NCBI RefSeq assembly: GCF_905115235.1
Contig: NC_051851.1
Coordinates: 152,534,692 to 152,598,691 of the forward strand
Length of the DNA: 64,000 nucleotides
Reading direction: 5' to 3'
Origin: Hermetia illucens
Lineage: Eukaryota; Arthropoda; Insecta; Diptera; Stratiomyidae
The notes under the pieces: model-generated
Told to the model about the DNA's origin: nothing
Database searches by the model: none
The model's input: the letters and a program-made list of their open reading frames with translations, nothing else
Shown here: piece by piece, positions 42,990 through 55,499 of the stretch
How the letters are laid out: every line of letters begins with the position of its first letter
Position numbering within the stretch: position 1 is the stretch's first letter
Program-made: the position numbers and the translations under genes

Positions 42990-44149
42990 TTCGCGAAATC
43001 GTTGAAATAACCGTGAATCAAGCCGGATTTGTCAAGAACTGCGGAACTACTGACGCAATACACGCTGCGCGGTTACTCATGGAGAAACACAGTGAGAAGC
43101 ATCGCCCTCTTTACATTGCCTTTCTGGATCTAGAGAAAGCGTTTGACCGTCTACCACACGAACTCATCTGGTATGCTTTACGACAACACTTCGTGCCAGA
43201 AGAACTCGTGCGCTGGGTTCAATTGCTCTACCATGTTCCGAAAAGTAAAGTTCGAAGTATGGCGGGTGTATCAAAACCGCTTCGTGTCTCTGTTGGTGTT
43301 CATCAAGGAAGTGCCCTCTCACCACTCCTCTTTGTCCTTGTTATGGACACCGTCACACTGCTTCATGCAGATGATGTTTTCCTAGCATCTGATAGCAAAA
43401 ATGATCTCGAGCAACTTGTTCAAAAATGGAATGATCGCCTCATGCAACACGGTCTCAGATTGAATTTAAACAAAACTGAATTTTTGACGACCGCTCCCCA
43501 TGAAACAGGCACAATCACTGTCAGCGGCAGTGATCTGCCCAGAACTGAGCGATTTAAATACCTCGGGTCAACGCTATCAGCCAATGGAGAGCTGCGTTAT
43601 GAAATTGCTTCACGCATTAACGCAACCTGGATGAAGTGGCGTTCCACAACTGGTGTCCTTTGTGATCGACGTATCAACGAACGTCTCAAATCTAAAATTT
43701 ACCGAAATGTCGTCCGTCCAGTCGCTCTCTATGGTTCTGAGTGATGGCCGACCATCAAAGACAATGAACGGCGTCTTGCGGTAATGGAGACGAAGATGCT
43801 ACGTTGGACTAGTGGCGTCACACGTTTAGATCACATCCGAAATGAGGATATCCGCGATCGTTATGGGGTTGCACCGATCGTGGAAAAGTTGCGAGAGAGG
43901 CGTCTTCGATGGTATGGTCACGCAATTCGTGCAAACGAGAATTCACTTGCCAAGATTTTTCTGAATATCGAAGTCGATGGTAAACGACCAATAGGCAGAC
44001 CCAAGCAACGGTGGCTTGATACGCTGGATGGGGATTTGAAAGCCTCGAGATTGCACCCAGATCAGGCATTCGATAGAGCCAAATGGCGAAGCCGATCACA
44101 ACGAGCCGACCCCCTTGTGAACGGGACAAAGGCTGAAGAAAAAGAAGAA
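42990..44149 (+). mobile_element. RTE-clade LINE, family B copy 2 (5'-truncated, inside R1-a)
   Basis: About 1.16 kb nearly identical to the reverse complement of 38428-39592. It begins within the RT (IREIVEITVNQAGFVKNCG) and ends in the same (GAA)n tail. It shares the HADD box and the missing ten residues of the full-length copy. It is open apart from a TGA that replaces the Cys of GSECWP at 43742. Differences cluster near 43960-44010. No clear target duplication is visible, and about 35 bp of the R1 target are missing. Its frame reads on into R1 sequence at the 3' end, again with no stop of its own. Confidence 0.9.
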
Positions 44150-44520
44150 GATACCTCTGCTGGAATACCATCGGGTCCTGGCGCCTCCTTGCTTTTCATA
44201 GAGAGACCTGTTCCAATTCTTTTATAGAGAAAAGTGGACAGTCTTCGGCGCTCTATGCGCCGACGTCATCATCCCGTATGAGGTGCGCAGGGAATAGTGG
44301 CCGTACAATGCGGTCCATTTGTTCGGTCTTATGTGAGCAGCGTTTCCGTAGAGCCCCGATTTTTGAGGTTATCACAGAGGTCCACATTCACATCGTCGAC
44401 CAGCTCCTGCCAGCAGCGAGCTTTGCTCCTGTTTATTGCGCTGTGGAAATCTCAAGGACGAATTCCGAAGTCCTTCTCAGGTTTTGGCCTCTGAGAATGT
44501 ATCTTGAGTAAAATTTCCAC
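44150..44520 (-). mobile_element. R1-clade LINE (R1-a copy 2), 5' continuation
   Basis: Matches 60440-60770 of the long R1-a element: the segment around GPGPDGIPVEVYK (minus strand), the MDRIVQALF segment and the linker before it. It resumes the copy interrupted at 42989. It fades out near 44520. Confidence 0.8.
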
Positions 44521-45699
44521 TAGAAAGATATTATCAGAACTTTGATACCCACTAGGATCAGATGGTTACAAGTACGGGAATTGGAACTATCGTCTACGCC
44601 CTGCGATCCTTGCCTAATTTCCCTTCTTAACTCTAGGCAGGATGTCATAAAGAGACATGTTTGTTGTAATTTAGATTCGGAAATGTTGATACAGGAAAAG
44701 AACTCGAAAAGCAGTGCTTAATTTCGACCAAGGAGAAAGAAGATATCGAGGAGGGATACAACACCTCATATCAATTGCAATATCCGGCTGGATAAGGAAT
44801 AACTCGAATAACGCAAATAACGCGATCTGCGGAAATATATACGGTCTGGGTCCTTACTCCATAACAACCCCCTAGTAATACCAAACATTTTGCTTAACAT
44901 GGACATCCGCTCTAAGGCCTCCGCTAACAAATTGAAACTTTAATCTATGAACATTTCTCCAAGGACAAAACGTTTCGCTAATATGGACTATATTCCCAGG
45001 AAGATAAAAGATTACATCATGTTGTTTTTCTTCCCAATGTGATAACTGAGTTAGCTACTTATCTCTGAATCATGAAGTCTGGTAGTTCTCTCATCGATAA
45101 TAAAGCAATTGAAGTTGACTACTATTTACTTGGTAACAGTATTGTGCGACTAAAATGGCATCATCCGTAAATTAGGTCCATAATATAGATATTAACTCCA
45201 ATGAAACTGATTCAAAGGTCGCCTAACTTTCCGACTACACCTTCGAAATAATCTAGATTTATGCTTCAAGTTGTTATGATACTTCAGCATTAAGTAATCT
45301 TTATTCCGTATTATCTCCAACGGAAATTATTTTATTTTTTGGAATACTTTTGGAATTTGTTTTGACTTTTGAGTGTGAATAACAACAGAGCTAGGGTAAC
45401 TTTTCTTTTGAGGCGAATTCCGGGCATTTCTGATAGTTCAAAACGAATAAAGTTAAGTACCAGGATCCACTAAGCACAGGCCAGGCTTCATGGACCTGGG
45501 GCAAGAACTTTCGTTGCAAAGATATACCTAGTCCTGACTATTGTAGTCCGCTCCTTTACACACGATACACCGTTATAAATTCCAGGCAAAAACCAGGAAG
45601 ATTAGAGGAAGAGTGAAAAAGCTGGTTCCCCGCAGCGTCCAAACTATCGAGAGCTAAAAGCCCTCGCAAGAGTGTCGGTCCAGAGATAGTAACTCCAGG
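44521..45699. other. Unassigned spacer
   Basis: AT-rich with no recognised gene or repeat. Confidence 0.4.
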
Positions 45700-47420
45700 T
45701 GGTCGACCACCTTTACCAGAACTAAGAAGAAAGTCTTTTCCAGAAATGGCCGTTGGGAAGAGTATAAAGTCCGCAAAGTTCGTCCAGAAGAGCGTCAGTA
45801 AGGACATGAAAAACGGGTTGTTGAAATTTGAAAAGCTACCGGCCCGCGTTTTCATACAGGCAATAACAGAAGACCCCGCATGAAAGAACGGAAGCAACCG
45901 TAATTTCCACTGAAAATGCCATATATGCCGAACGGACCGCAGATAATCTCCTACAGAACAAGCTGGGAAAAAACGATTGAAAGAAAACGCAACCCGAGCA
46001 GATTTTATTCAGATAGACTCCAGATAGACTCCAAGGCAAAAAAAGGGGAAGAAGAGCAGAAGTAATAACACGCCCGTCGATAGAAAACCATCTGCCTAGA
46101 GTTTCAACCGATTCAACAAACAAAGGAAAAGATGGAGAAACTGAAGGAAGACTACTCCGTTTGCTCTGCTCATTAAGTCGACGAAAGGCAAGACCTTGAT
46201 GAAAGTCCTCAGCCACTATCCACTACAAGATCAAGCACAAAGACAGAGGAGTAGAAGTACCTTTCATACGCAAAGCGAAGGGTGGCGGAGTTCTTACTGA
46301 ATTAGGATCGAAGAAAAGCACCGAGAAAACATTCTGTGAGATGGTCAAACGGTTACTGAGAAATAAGGTTTTGATGGTAGCCTAGAGACTATGTATTTTC
46401 TGGAGAAGTCCAAACTGGAAGAGGACATAAATCGTGAATGCCGACGAGCAAGCAATATCCAGATAAGTACCACCTCTATGAATTCTGTTGGCCAAAAACT
46501 CACTGTGTTGGAAGTTACCTAATAATATCTGAACCTTCACACGCCTACAACCGGAAATTCAACAGGATAGCAGCGGGGACACACCTTCACGGCATCTTCT
46601 TCCGAAGTAATCAATGCTATCTCTCGGCGCACAAGAGTTCAGCGCTCTCTCTGAGCGTGGAACATTACTAAGGCGATCATCTGGTAATCTTTTGAAATGT
46701 CTGAAAGAGGCAGAGTCATACTGGAACATACTTCGATGGGGGGAGGAGGCATGCACCAGAATGGCAAAGTGCAGATCAACTCAAAGGAGACTGCGCACCG
46801 TAATAAATAAAAGCGCAACTCTTCGCTAGTAGGAACTAATCGAAGAAGGGGGGGACTTGATTATAATCTGATCATCCAAAAAATTGGGGCTCTGCGAAAA
46901 CAGAAACAGAACAGATGGACCGCATCGTGCAGGCGCTTTTCTCGCGCATTCTGTTCAGATTGGCGCCAACAATGTGAAACGCACTGAAGATTGCCTACTG
47001 GTTAAGGTTAAGGAACTCCTTAGGTTCAGCATGCATACTGATCACTCTTTTGTATGATACATCCCTTAAGGCGCCCGAAAAACTCATCGGAACTAGACCC
47101 AGTCGAAGACGCTTATCCACAAGGCAGTTTGATTTAGAGCAGGGAGGTCTACAGTAAAAGGTCATGGATACGGCTCATTGAGCTGGGAAATGCAGTCAAG
47201 CTCGATGTTATAAATGCCAACAATTCTGTGGAATGAGCAGATATGCTGAGCACCTATAGGCAAGGGTTACGTCTCGCTAATATTGATAGCATATCGGAGA
47301 GACTCTGCCTCTTGCTCTATGAGACGCTGGAGAGCCAGAGGAAAGTAGAGGTCACGTAGGGAATATTAGAAGTATCAATCCTAGGGCTAGATCAGCGTGG
47401 TGGTTGCTTTTGGAGTTCAG
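45700..47420 (+). mobile_element. R1-clade LINE (R1-a copy 3), decayed
   Basis: The plus strand reads ORF1 pieces FALLIKSTKGKTLMKVLS (46160), a segment like LTELGSKKST.KTFCEMVKR (46290-46350) and SVGQKLTVLEVT (46480-46520). These match the long R1-a ORF1 (ALLIKPTEGKTFAEVLS, NARGQKLAVVEVP). After a deletion of the endonuclease it continues with MAKCRSTQRRLRTVINKS (46760), MDRIVQALFSR (46915) and LLYETLESQRKVEVT (47310). Stops are frequent. Confidence 0.75.
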
Positions 47421-49535
47421 CTACATTCACTGATTGAGTGGTAACTCCCTTGGTAAAACACGTCAAGATGCGCTATGCCGGCTCTTCGGAAGTTTAAGCC
47501 CGTGACCAAACTGTAGACGTGGTATTCTTCCGAATACATAGGGACTTTGCCCGGATAACATCATCAGAAATACTGAGAAACCCTCCAGAAACTGATGGAG
47601 CTATGTTGAAAATTATGCTGGGGATCCATTATTCCATGCCGTTCATATACATCGAAAGCTTGCGTCCACCTCGTAATAGGAAAGTATCACTTATTCATTC
47701 ATATTATACGAAAGGAAGTAGCCACATTAGTAGCCATTTGAAAATGAATCTAAAAATTTATGAAGAAAACTTGGTGAGATCATTGCAATTGCCTCTGTAA
47801 TGAAGTCTGCACTCCAGGGCCGTAGAGAGGAAATCCGGATCCGGGGTGAAAATTATTCGAAAAATCGGCCCCGGGGTAAAAATTGTATGAGTTTGAGTTA
47901 AAAATTATGAAAGGCCCCATATTATCCCTTTTTCATTGAAATTTGTATAGCGGGCCCGCCCCCGATAAGAGTCCAACCGACAGTGAAATTTGAACCGCGA
48001 CCTTCCGCACAAAGGTCTAGTGCTCCAACTAGTGCTCTCCCTCCCGGAGGCAGAATGTCTTCAACATCTCAACTCCCTGGTTTTCTACTTGCCTACTTCG
48101 ATTTTCTACCTAGGACCAAAATTTGTCTCGACATGGTGACGTCACACTACTCAGGTACGCATTGCCAAACCGAGCAGTTGGATTTCTCTGTTACCGTTCT
48201 TTTTGGAATACCGCCTCCTTCTGAAACCACCAGAAATGCATCCTCTCCAAGAACTTACAGGAACACGTTTCGTTCTCAATTCCTCCGATTTTAATGTCGA
48301 AGGCCACACATGGACTATGCCATACCCTCCACAAGAAAACGCTGGCAGATGTTATGTCAACAATCGAGTTTGACCTTCACGTTTGCAATGTTAACCAGCA
48401 CCATCTTTTGCTCCGCCAAGTCTTCGGATATCATCAGCCGCCCGTGTTGTGTTCATCAGCCGGTTAATCAGATGTTGAAACCGTAAAAGACAGAAGTACC
48501 AACGTTTCTTAAATGGTTATGTAACGCATCCTCCTAAAGCTGTGCTCTCCAATAGTGGGGCTGCCATTGCCAGCACAAAGTATCCCCACACCAAGATTCA
48601 ACTTTCGAATAGGCCTCCAAATTAGGCCTAAGCTACCTCACTGTTGTTGAGGTTGATTTTTGAGGCTGATCTTATTGTAGTAGTAGTGAAATTGCATAAT
48701 TAACCTATTTTCGTCTACGTCCCTCCATCCCGGGGGTGAAAACTTAATCGATGGGGAGTCAGGAGGGTATGACACTCCTCTATCGATGGACCTGATACAA
48801 CCCAAGCAATGGCTCTCGGACAAACCAATCACTTTTAAGGCCAAATTGGTCTGCTATGCAACGGAGATATTTTACAAAGAACTGACCTCATCCGGATCTA
48901 GGCTCTACCTTGATTTTCAGCTCTTCTATCCTATTCATTAATCCGTTTGCCAAATAAAGCGAAATGATGCTTCGGCTTTATCACTTCTCCCTTTATGGGT
49001 CGTCGGTGCATCACTGTCATCCATGAAGCTATTCATATTCCTTTCCTACTTCTACCACTAGCCATGACTGACTTGAAAATAAATATGCCCATCACCGGCA
49101 GTTGCATGTGAAATGCAAGACTATTTTGACTATTTATTTGGCAAGCTCTCAACTTGGGTGCTACCCTAAGAGGCAAGGCAACGTTATATACTAAACCCTT
49201 ATGGGATCTCAATCTCCTATTCATTAAGGAACTACAAAAACGACGAAAATGTTTGCTTCACAGCCGAAATTCAAATTATCCCAACCGGTTCCACGAATTT
49301 TATGGTCTCGCCCTTCAGATGAACATGATGGTGCCGAAATCCATACCGGGGCTAGAACTTTATTGAGAAAACCTAGTAGATCTCTCGTTTTTAAACATGT
49401 TTGGATGTCGCAGAATTCACATTAAGCTGTTAATGGAATGGCAATAGGGCTTGATGTGTCTCAAGGGCCTCTCAAGGTGTCTCATCACTGCAATCCTCAA
49501 CAAGTATGTAGCTGCATGATGCACGCTGATTTAAC
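47421..49535. other. Unassigned spacer
   Basis: About 2.1 kb without a recognised gene, RNA or repeat match. The frame at 47519-47800 (93 codons) has no recognised motif and no codon signature that I can see. Confidence 0.4.
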
Positions 49536-49539
49536 ACCT

Positions 49540-50060
49540 ACAACTCTACTAACAAACCCCATTTTCACCTTCACACTGGTAATCCTTAGATAATGCAAAC
49601 ATCTACTGTTTTAGAGGATAAACTCTGAGTTCTCTGTCCCGTATGTAGGGATGAGCCTATTGGTCCTCCAGGTTGGAGGCTGTGCAACACGTTGACTATT
49701 GGTTCACTGTGTAATACTGTCTTGGAACTCGAAGCAGAACCTCGGATCGCATAGGAAAGTCAGTAGTTATTACTGACAACGGAAAAAGGGCTACCAGTCT
49801 GGAACCAGGGACGTACGTTTCCTCTTCAGAACTGGCGCTCTTAGAGTATCAAATCAGTATAGATTTCGTCGTCCACAAGAATTTCGTCCCCAATATCACA
49901 GACTTCAAACTAATCTATGCAAGAATTGGTGGCCTTAAAGTGAAAATGAAATTTCTCAACGTTTAGCTAATAAAGGTGTACCCTCCAACGGAAAACAAAG
50001 ACACTCAGTTACAGACGGTTACATTGAGTTAGTATTTGATTCGTGTCCCCCGAATTAAAA
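49540..50060 (+). mobile_element. Family A LINE, 5' leader and endonuclease fragment
   Basis: The leader matches 14545-14690 (CTCTACTA.CAAACCC, GGTCCTCCAGGTTGG). Downstream, decayed endonuclease parallels 14985-15180 with the string ARIGGLKVKMKFLNV followed by YPPTENKDT. It is heavily decayed. It indicates the family A transcript begins near the CTCTACTA motif. Confidence 0.6.
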
Positions 50061-51489
50061 TAATACTGCCAACTTCAGCACAAAGATCCGAAAATCGCTG
50101 ATCCACTGTGGAACCCTGGTGCCATAGTCACGCCGTATAATTAACGAGAATGATAGCGGGCTGATAGAATTCACTTGCAGTATGGTATTCTCATCGATTT
50201 GATCCCCTGACCACAAAAATAACCAGAAAAGGTGATCCTTACGAGATGGGACAACACGTCCAAACAGAGTCCACTCAAAGTATTCCCTGCTTGTCGTAAA
50301 AGGCGACTAAAAGGAGCAGAGATATATGGGCGAGCAACCTTCAACTTTCAAAATTCTGTCGGCTTCGAAAACGACCTCTGATTTAAACTGATCTTTCGAA
50401 TACAATTTTTTGTTTTTGTCAATGGCATTTGATTGAATTTTTGAATATGCAAAGACTTCTCGACAAGGTTCCCCAGAACGCTTGCATGGTTCAACTTCAG
50501 TGTCAATGTCAGCGATACAAGCTGAATGTTCTAGAATTAAGCCACAGAAACTGTTGGAAATCTGGCAATTTCTTCTGTTCCTTTTGCGGCACATTGCTAT
50601 TGTACTCTAGCAAGCCCGCTAGAAATAAGCTGCCAGGTGGGTCCTCATGTCCAAACTAGTAATTGTGAGATTCCGGTCCAAAATAAGGAACGTGTCCACA
50701 TGGCGCTGTTACGTATCAACGAAGACTTCTGATATAGGGGGAAGAAAGCCTCTTATAAGCATCTTAAAAAGGACTTCCTAAAAGTGACACAATGATCGTA
50801 ATAGAAGATCTGAATACCAAGGTTAGCTCTGAAAACCCTTTGCTCAGACAAGTGATGAGGACGTTTGGTCTTGAGAGCCCCAACGGCAATGGCAGAGATT
50901 GCGGTTCTTCTATAGGTTAAAGCTTTCTATAGCTTCTACCGTCTCATCATAAGCGGCACACTGACCGGAAACATACATCTTACTAAATGTGCGAAAGAAG
51001 AGAGGCACTGTCAGTGCACTTGATGATCGCTTAACTTCACTTGCGTATTGCAGCCTGATCTTCTCGCAGCGATGTGGAGCCTCGGACCCCAAAGGAAAAC
51101 ATCATAAACAACTCGCTGAAGAATATTAATGAAAACTGGGCCACTATCGAAAGTGCGCCTTCCTCCCGCGTAAGTCAAGCTGTTACCCACATCCCGAAAG
51201 AGCGCTTACTCGAATTGGAAGCATATCGACGAGTGTTAGTAACTGAAGGTTCTTATTGAAGTTGCTGAGACCGAGTGTCAACTATTCTGCAGAGCTGCCA
51301 ACTAACTGCAGAGCTGCTTCTTTCACTGAATATAAATACCAAACAAGTCGGGAAACCGGAAGCTAGACGCTTCAGGTATAAAAGGTTTTGTGTATTTCTC
51401 TTATAAAGAGATTTGAGTGTGCATTTGTTCCAGCACGTAATATATGCATATATTATGTGAAAATATTCATTTTCAAGTGATATTGACAT
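50061..51489. other. Unassigned spacer
   Basis: No recognised gene. A CCTGCTTGTCGTAAAAGGCGACTAAAAGG-like string near 50287-50316 has a short dyad (TCGT..GGCGAC) and resembles motifs seen near LINE ends in insects. No further support. Confidence 0.35.
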
Positions 51490-51910
51490 TCATAGTCTTG
51501 AATTTGCAAAGAAGCGACAGCTTTGACCTAGTATAACTTTGTTAGTAATGGTGCAATTTTCACCAAATTTGGCAGGGTCATGCTACAATTTCGTGATTCT
51601 AGGGTGAACTACTAAAAATTATAGTAATGCACTATTATTAACTTTATTTGAAAAGGTATCGGTATGGAGGGTATTTCGGAGCCTAGGCACCATATAGTGG
51701 CAGCCCCCTGATTTTTTTCAGATTTTTCGGTTGAGTAGTTTCTGAGAATGGGTTCATTAAAGAAATGATCAGTTTCATGCGTGAGCGTCCACAGTTCCCA
51801 CCTTTCTACCAAATTTGGTGTCAATCACTACAACCGTCTCCGAGAAAAATGCGTGTGACGGACAGACAGACAGATAGACAGACAGACAGTAAACTGATTT
51901 TAATAAAAAA
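51490..51910. repeat. Interspersed repeat ending in (GACA)n microsatellite
   Basis: A non-coding segment with CACCAAATTTGGCAGG, a second CTACCAAATTTGGTGTCAAT piece, CCGTCTCCGAGAAAAATGCG and then a GACA tetranucleotide run at 51859-51889, followed by an A/T-rich end. The pattern is typical of a short dispersed repeat. No second copy lies in the window, so class is unknown. Confidence 0.5.
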
Positions 51911-51914
51911 TTAA

Positions 51915-52445
51915 AAAAGGTTCTCAGCCTGACTGATGACCGCACTCTTCCTATCTGCAGTAACATAGAGAACATTGAGGGCTTAGACCAATTAATCTAA
52001 CTTGGTAGCGTTGCTTCTCACGACAGTGGCGTCGACTTTAATGTCACGCGACGCATTAACAGCGCTAGATCTGTTTCGCTGTTTTATCTAAACTCTGGAG
52101 ATGCAACAATCTCACCACCAACGTCAACTTGAGATTATTGTTAATCTATTTTCTCAACGCTGCTACATGGGAGCAGCACTTGAAAAGTAACCGCTACATC
52201 ACAGAGTCCAAACCTTCGCCTGTCTCCGACATGCCATCGGTGTACTATGGTCCGAGAAAACTTCGAACATTGAACTACATCAGCGTGCAGACCAGGTTCC
52301 GGTAGCTATGCTAATTAGAAGGCAGATATGACAGTGTCCACTATCCCAAAGTGGCTGACGCGTAGGTCGCCCTAAAGACTCATGAACAACAGAGAAGTGT
52401 TGGCTTCTCGGAAAGACCTGGAAGAAGCTGAAGTACATTCATAGA
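51915..52445 (+). mobile_element. RTE-type LINE remnant (family D, SR2-like)
   Basis: The plus strand reads LPICSNIENIEGLDQLI, LGSVASHDSGVDFNVTRRIN, LLHGSST and IPKWLTRRSP in order. These match the segment after the catalytic box in SR2-like RTE elements (YLGSVVS.DGG...RI.KAR, LLYGSETW, GHTLR, GRP). The regions between are deleted and stops are common. Confidence 0.6.
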
Positions 52446-52489
52446 ATAAAGTTTCCCATTCTTTCGTTCCATAGAGAGATTGTTCTTCC

Positions 52490-53000
52490 ATGGGTTTGTT
52501 TTCCCCACGTACTCGAGGAGGGCGATCAGACTCGAGTCTGTCAGGGGCTCATCTGAAGTGGCTCTGCCACGAAGCCTCACCGGAGGTTATCTGATACCAT
52601 GGGAACCGGGATGGCCCTCTGAGAGCATATGCTCCAGGAAAATTCCTGGAGGATGCGCTCTCGGCCCGGTTATTTGCGGTTGGCCCCCTAGTGGGAGTTT
52701 CATGGTGGTTGTGGTTATGCCTACATCGCGGGCAGAGCTCCTTGGAGCTCGAGCGTGGAGTTGCGCTGTACAACTCGGGTGCCGTACTCCTTAGTTGTGG
52801 CAGAGGTGTTAAATAGGCCTCGCATCCACTGGTATGAATGCTGAGCCTGCACTCAGTATAAACCAGGACCGCTGTGCTTGCATGGCGGGGCTCTGATTGT
52901 GGTCCCAAAATCAATCCGTGTCCGAAGAGGACCGTGGGATTATGCCTTCATGGTAGGTACTCACGTTAAACCCCCAGGACTTTCATGGGTTTGTCTTGGG
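52490..53000. other. GC-rich block, possible LINE 5' leader
   Basis: About 500 bp clearly richer in G and C than either flank. It has direct repeats such as CTCGAG and GGAGCTC, and an inverted pair around 52630-52660 (CTCCAGGAA/TTCCTGGAG). A minus-strand frame of 121 codons (52549-52914) has no recognised motif. Its position ahead of a plus-strand LOA copy makes a LINE 5' leader plausible, but this is inference. Confidence 0.35.
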
Positions 53001-53689
53001 ACCTTTCATCTCGAAGGCCATTGCCTTTCAGAAGTCCAGTTAAACAGATACTGAAGTAGTGTGTGCTCATAAGATTTCAGTTGGCTTCAAGTAGACGTAC
53101 GACAGTATCGATTGCTCGATACTCTACAGAACATCAGCTGAACTTGAAGTTGTGGGGAAGCAGTTAACAAAATAGTTAAGTAGCGCCTCTGGATTAAAAC
53201 ATGGGCTGGCCCCAATAATTCTGGGTTATGTTATTAATCATTCGTTCGCGTTTCTCAATCCAGCGAATCGTACCCATTAAATTATTTACAGTCGGGAGTA
53301 ACCAGCTGTATTCGAACGGAGCCTTACTGATACCTAGTCGCCTCAACGAGTTAGCTTGACCTTACCATGCTACGAGGGGCAATACAAGGCGGAGCTCCTA
53401 TAATAATGTTCCCAAGCAACTCAAACCTGAATCCAAGAGGAGGGAAATCACAGATAGATCAGGGGTAAAGGTAGAAACCATGAGCCCCGTTGTTAACTAC
53501 TCTAATGTGGCGAAAAACATTTGACTGACCATGCTCCCAGAAGTGTTTCCGGTGCAAGTATTCACTGGTGTGGAGCAGCGAATCAATGGAGACCTCAACG
53601 TCATTCAGATGCGGTAAGGATGGAGTAAGAAGCTTACTTCTGCGGCATGTGCTTTCCAATAGGTCTTACACTGGCTAGTCCACTAAAAT
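53001..53689. other. Unassigned spacer
   Basis: No gene or repeat match recognised. Confidence 0.4.
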
Positions 53690-55440
53690 CATCCGAAGTA
53701 GATGGCATTTTTGCAACACTATCCCAGAGAAATTTAGAAATAATCTTATGATCTCTCCCATAGGTGATAAGGAGCAGCAAACAAGGGGATGGAAGCGGTT
53801 GTCTTCATTCCGAAAATGACTGAGAAGGATCCTTTTCACCTTAAATCTCTCAGAGCAAGCTGACGGATGCTCTACGGGATACCTTACAAACCAAAGATAT
53901 TTCGTTTTGATATCGAATGTTGTAGGTTTTTTGATATCGAAGGAACCTTCGGCAATACATCGCAGACAAATGTACACCTAATATGCCCTGATCTGCAAGG
54001 GAGTAGGAAACACCCTGTCCTTCTGGAAGGGCAGGACGATAGAAAGTAGACAAATAGAAATCCCGACAGGTACAAACTCCATTGTCACGGACACTACTCT
54101 AGGTTGTCCACAGGGCAGGTAACTATAATATCACCGCTATTGTGTAGTATATCGTACCCTACATAACAGAATCCCAACTGGACTAGGGGCCACTAGTGCC
54201 TGGCGCAGGAAGGTGGGGCTGCGCATCAGTCCGGCCAAGAACAATATAGAATTGTCCTTTTGGAAGCACAAGCTTGCTCACCTGAGAGCCATTAAATTAC
54301 ATGGCATGGAAGCGAAATGTGTAACAGAGGTCAAATTGTTGGTATACACACTACACCAAAAGCTACTCTAAAAGACAATGGATCTGATGACTTACAGGTC
54401 TGCAGCGAGGAAAAAATGAGAAAGCACCCCGAAAATGCTGCACTGGATATATACTGCACTAGTAAAGCCAATGACTACCTATCGGGCGGTGAACAGGGCA
54501 GACAGAATTGAACTCAGCACAACAGCTAAGGAATTTCCCAAATTCAAAGAGAAAGACATGCCTACCGGCATTCTCAGAGATGTTTCTGAGATTGATTTTT
54601 CTCCATCTTCACGTGCAGATGCAGGCAGGTGATCTTCAAAATGTCCGGGAGTATCAGCGGGGCGGGGAGCTGCTTAAATCCGAGGAAGGTTCATATTTTA
54701 TAAGGCGGAATCCCGAATTACTGATGCCAAGAAATAACATGACAACAAGGTTTCGCTTCGATAAGAAGTTTGAAACACGTTGAAGCAACATCGCAAACTG
54801 GGAGAACTTGGCAGGGTGCTACAGCTCAAACCAGTACCTACCAGACACACTGACCGGGCGGTCATGGAATACCTTAACGAATGCTCTGCTGGCTCAATAA
54901 GATCTGAATACTTTGGATTACAGGCCAGAATGAGTTACAAGGGAATGAGGCAGCGTATGAACTGGCGAGGAAAGAAAAGGGACGCCGTTGCATGGACCAG
55001 AGCCTTTCTATGAAATCTTCTGGTCATAGTAGGAATACCCATTGGTCAGACTAAATTATCACCTGGGGAATTTTTTTTCGTTGAGGATACTTGGAGTTCT
55101 AAGCCTTCATCCACTCAATGACGGACTGGACCACATGGACAGCAACTTACTCTACTTCAATATAAATGGAGCGATTACCACCTGCCGCCACTTTCGGTCA
55201 CGCTGCTCCCAGGGGAGAGGTGAGGCAGCGTCTGATGAGTTGCCTCTGCCCTGGACGAAATCGTCAATCAAGGTTTTTTCTTCGTCACTTGAGGAAGGTA
55301 GGGATATCAATGTACACTGTCTACTGGGGCGAAACCTCCTTACATGTTCTGGGACAATGTCCGGCACTTTTGAAAATACTTAATGTAGATAGGGAAGTTC
55401 CTGTCCGTTATAGGCTTAAACGACGTGCGATAGTTAATAA
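53690..55440 (+). mobile_element. LOA-clade LINE, plus-strand decayed copy
   Basis: Begins with VDGIFATLSQRNLEII, paralleling VDGIFPALIQRGLQII of the main copy. It continues through the FIP.KM..DPFH segment (53800-53860), the FDIEG segment (53930-53950), GCPQG (54100), the HLRAIKLHGMEAK region (54280) and the YCTSKANDYL region (54450-54480). RNase H flanks (54700-54800) and the HYHLG.. region (55045) follow. A 16-bp CTTTCTATGAAATCTT stretch and a short unrelated repeat (55184-55270) break it. Many stops. Confidence 0.75.
55184..55270 (+). repeat. Short repeat, copy 1 (about 85 bp)
   Basis: Starts CGCCACTTTCGGTCACGCTG, includes GCGTCTGATGAGTTGCC and ends CCTGGACGAAATCGTCAATCA. A second copy in the opposite orientation lies at 58552-58638. 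Here it interrupts a LOA copy. Confidence 0.8.
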
Positions 55441-55499
55441 GTATCTATACCCAGTAAAGGTACACGATAGGTCTTCTAAAACGCAGTGAGTACAATACG

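Noticed and set aside
42713-43744. A 343-codon open frame joining unknown N-terminal sequence to an RT
   Set aside because: The first part is antisense R1 sequence. The frame is a chance fusion created by insertion of the RTE, not a gene.
45556-46216. Minus-strand frames of 113 and 126 codons
   Set aside because: Lie opposite a decayed R1 ORF1 or spacer sequence. Shadows.
47519-47800. 93-codon frame, possible gene
   Set aside because: No motif, no start context, no splice or poly(A) context, no match in the window.
50287-50316. Short dyad around CTTGTCGTAAAAGGCGAC as a possible RNA gene
   Set aside because: Too short and unsupported by any flanking conserved structure.
52549-52914. 121-codon minus-strand frame in the GC-rich block
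   Set aside because: Open frame expected from GC-rich composition. No recognised domain.
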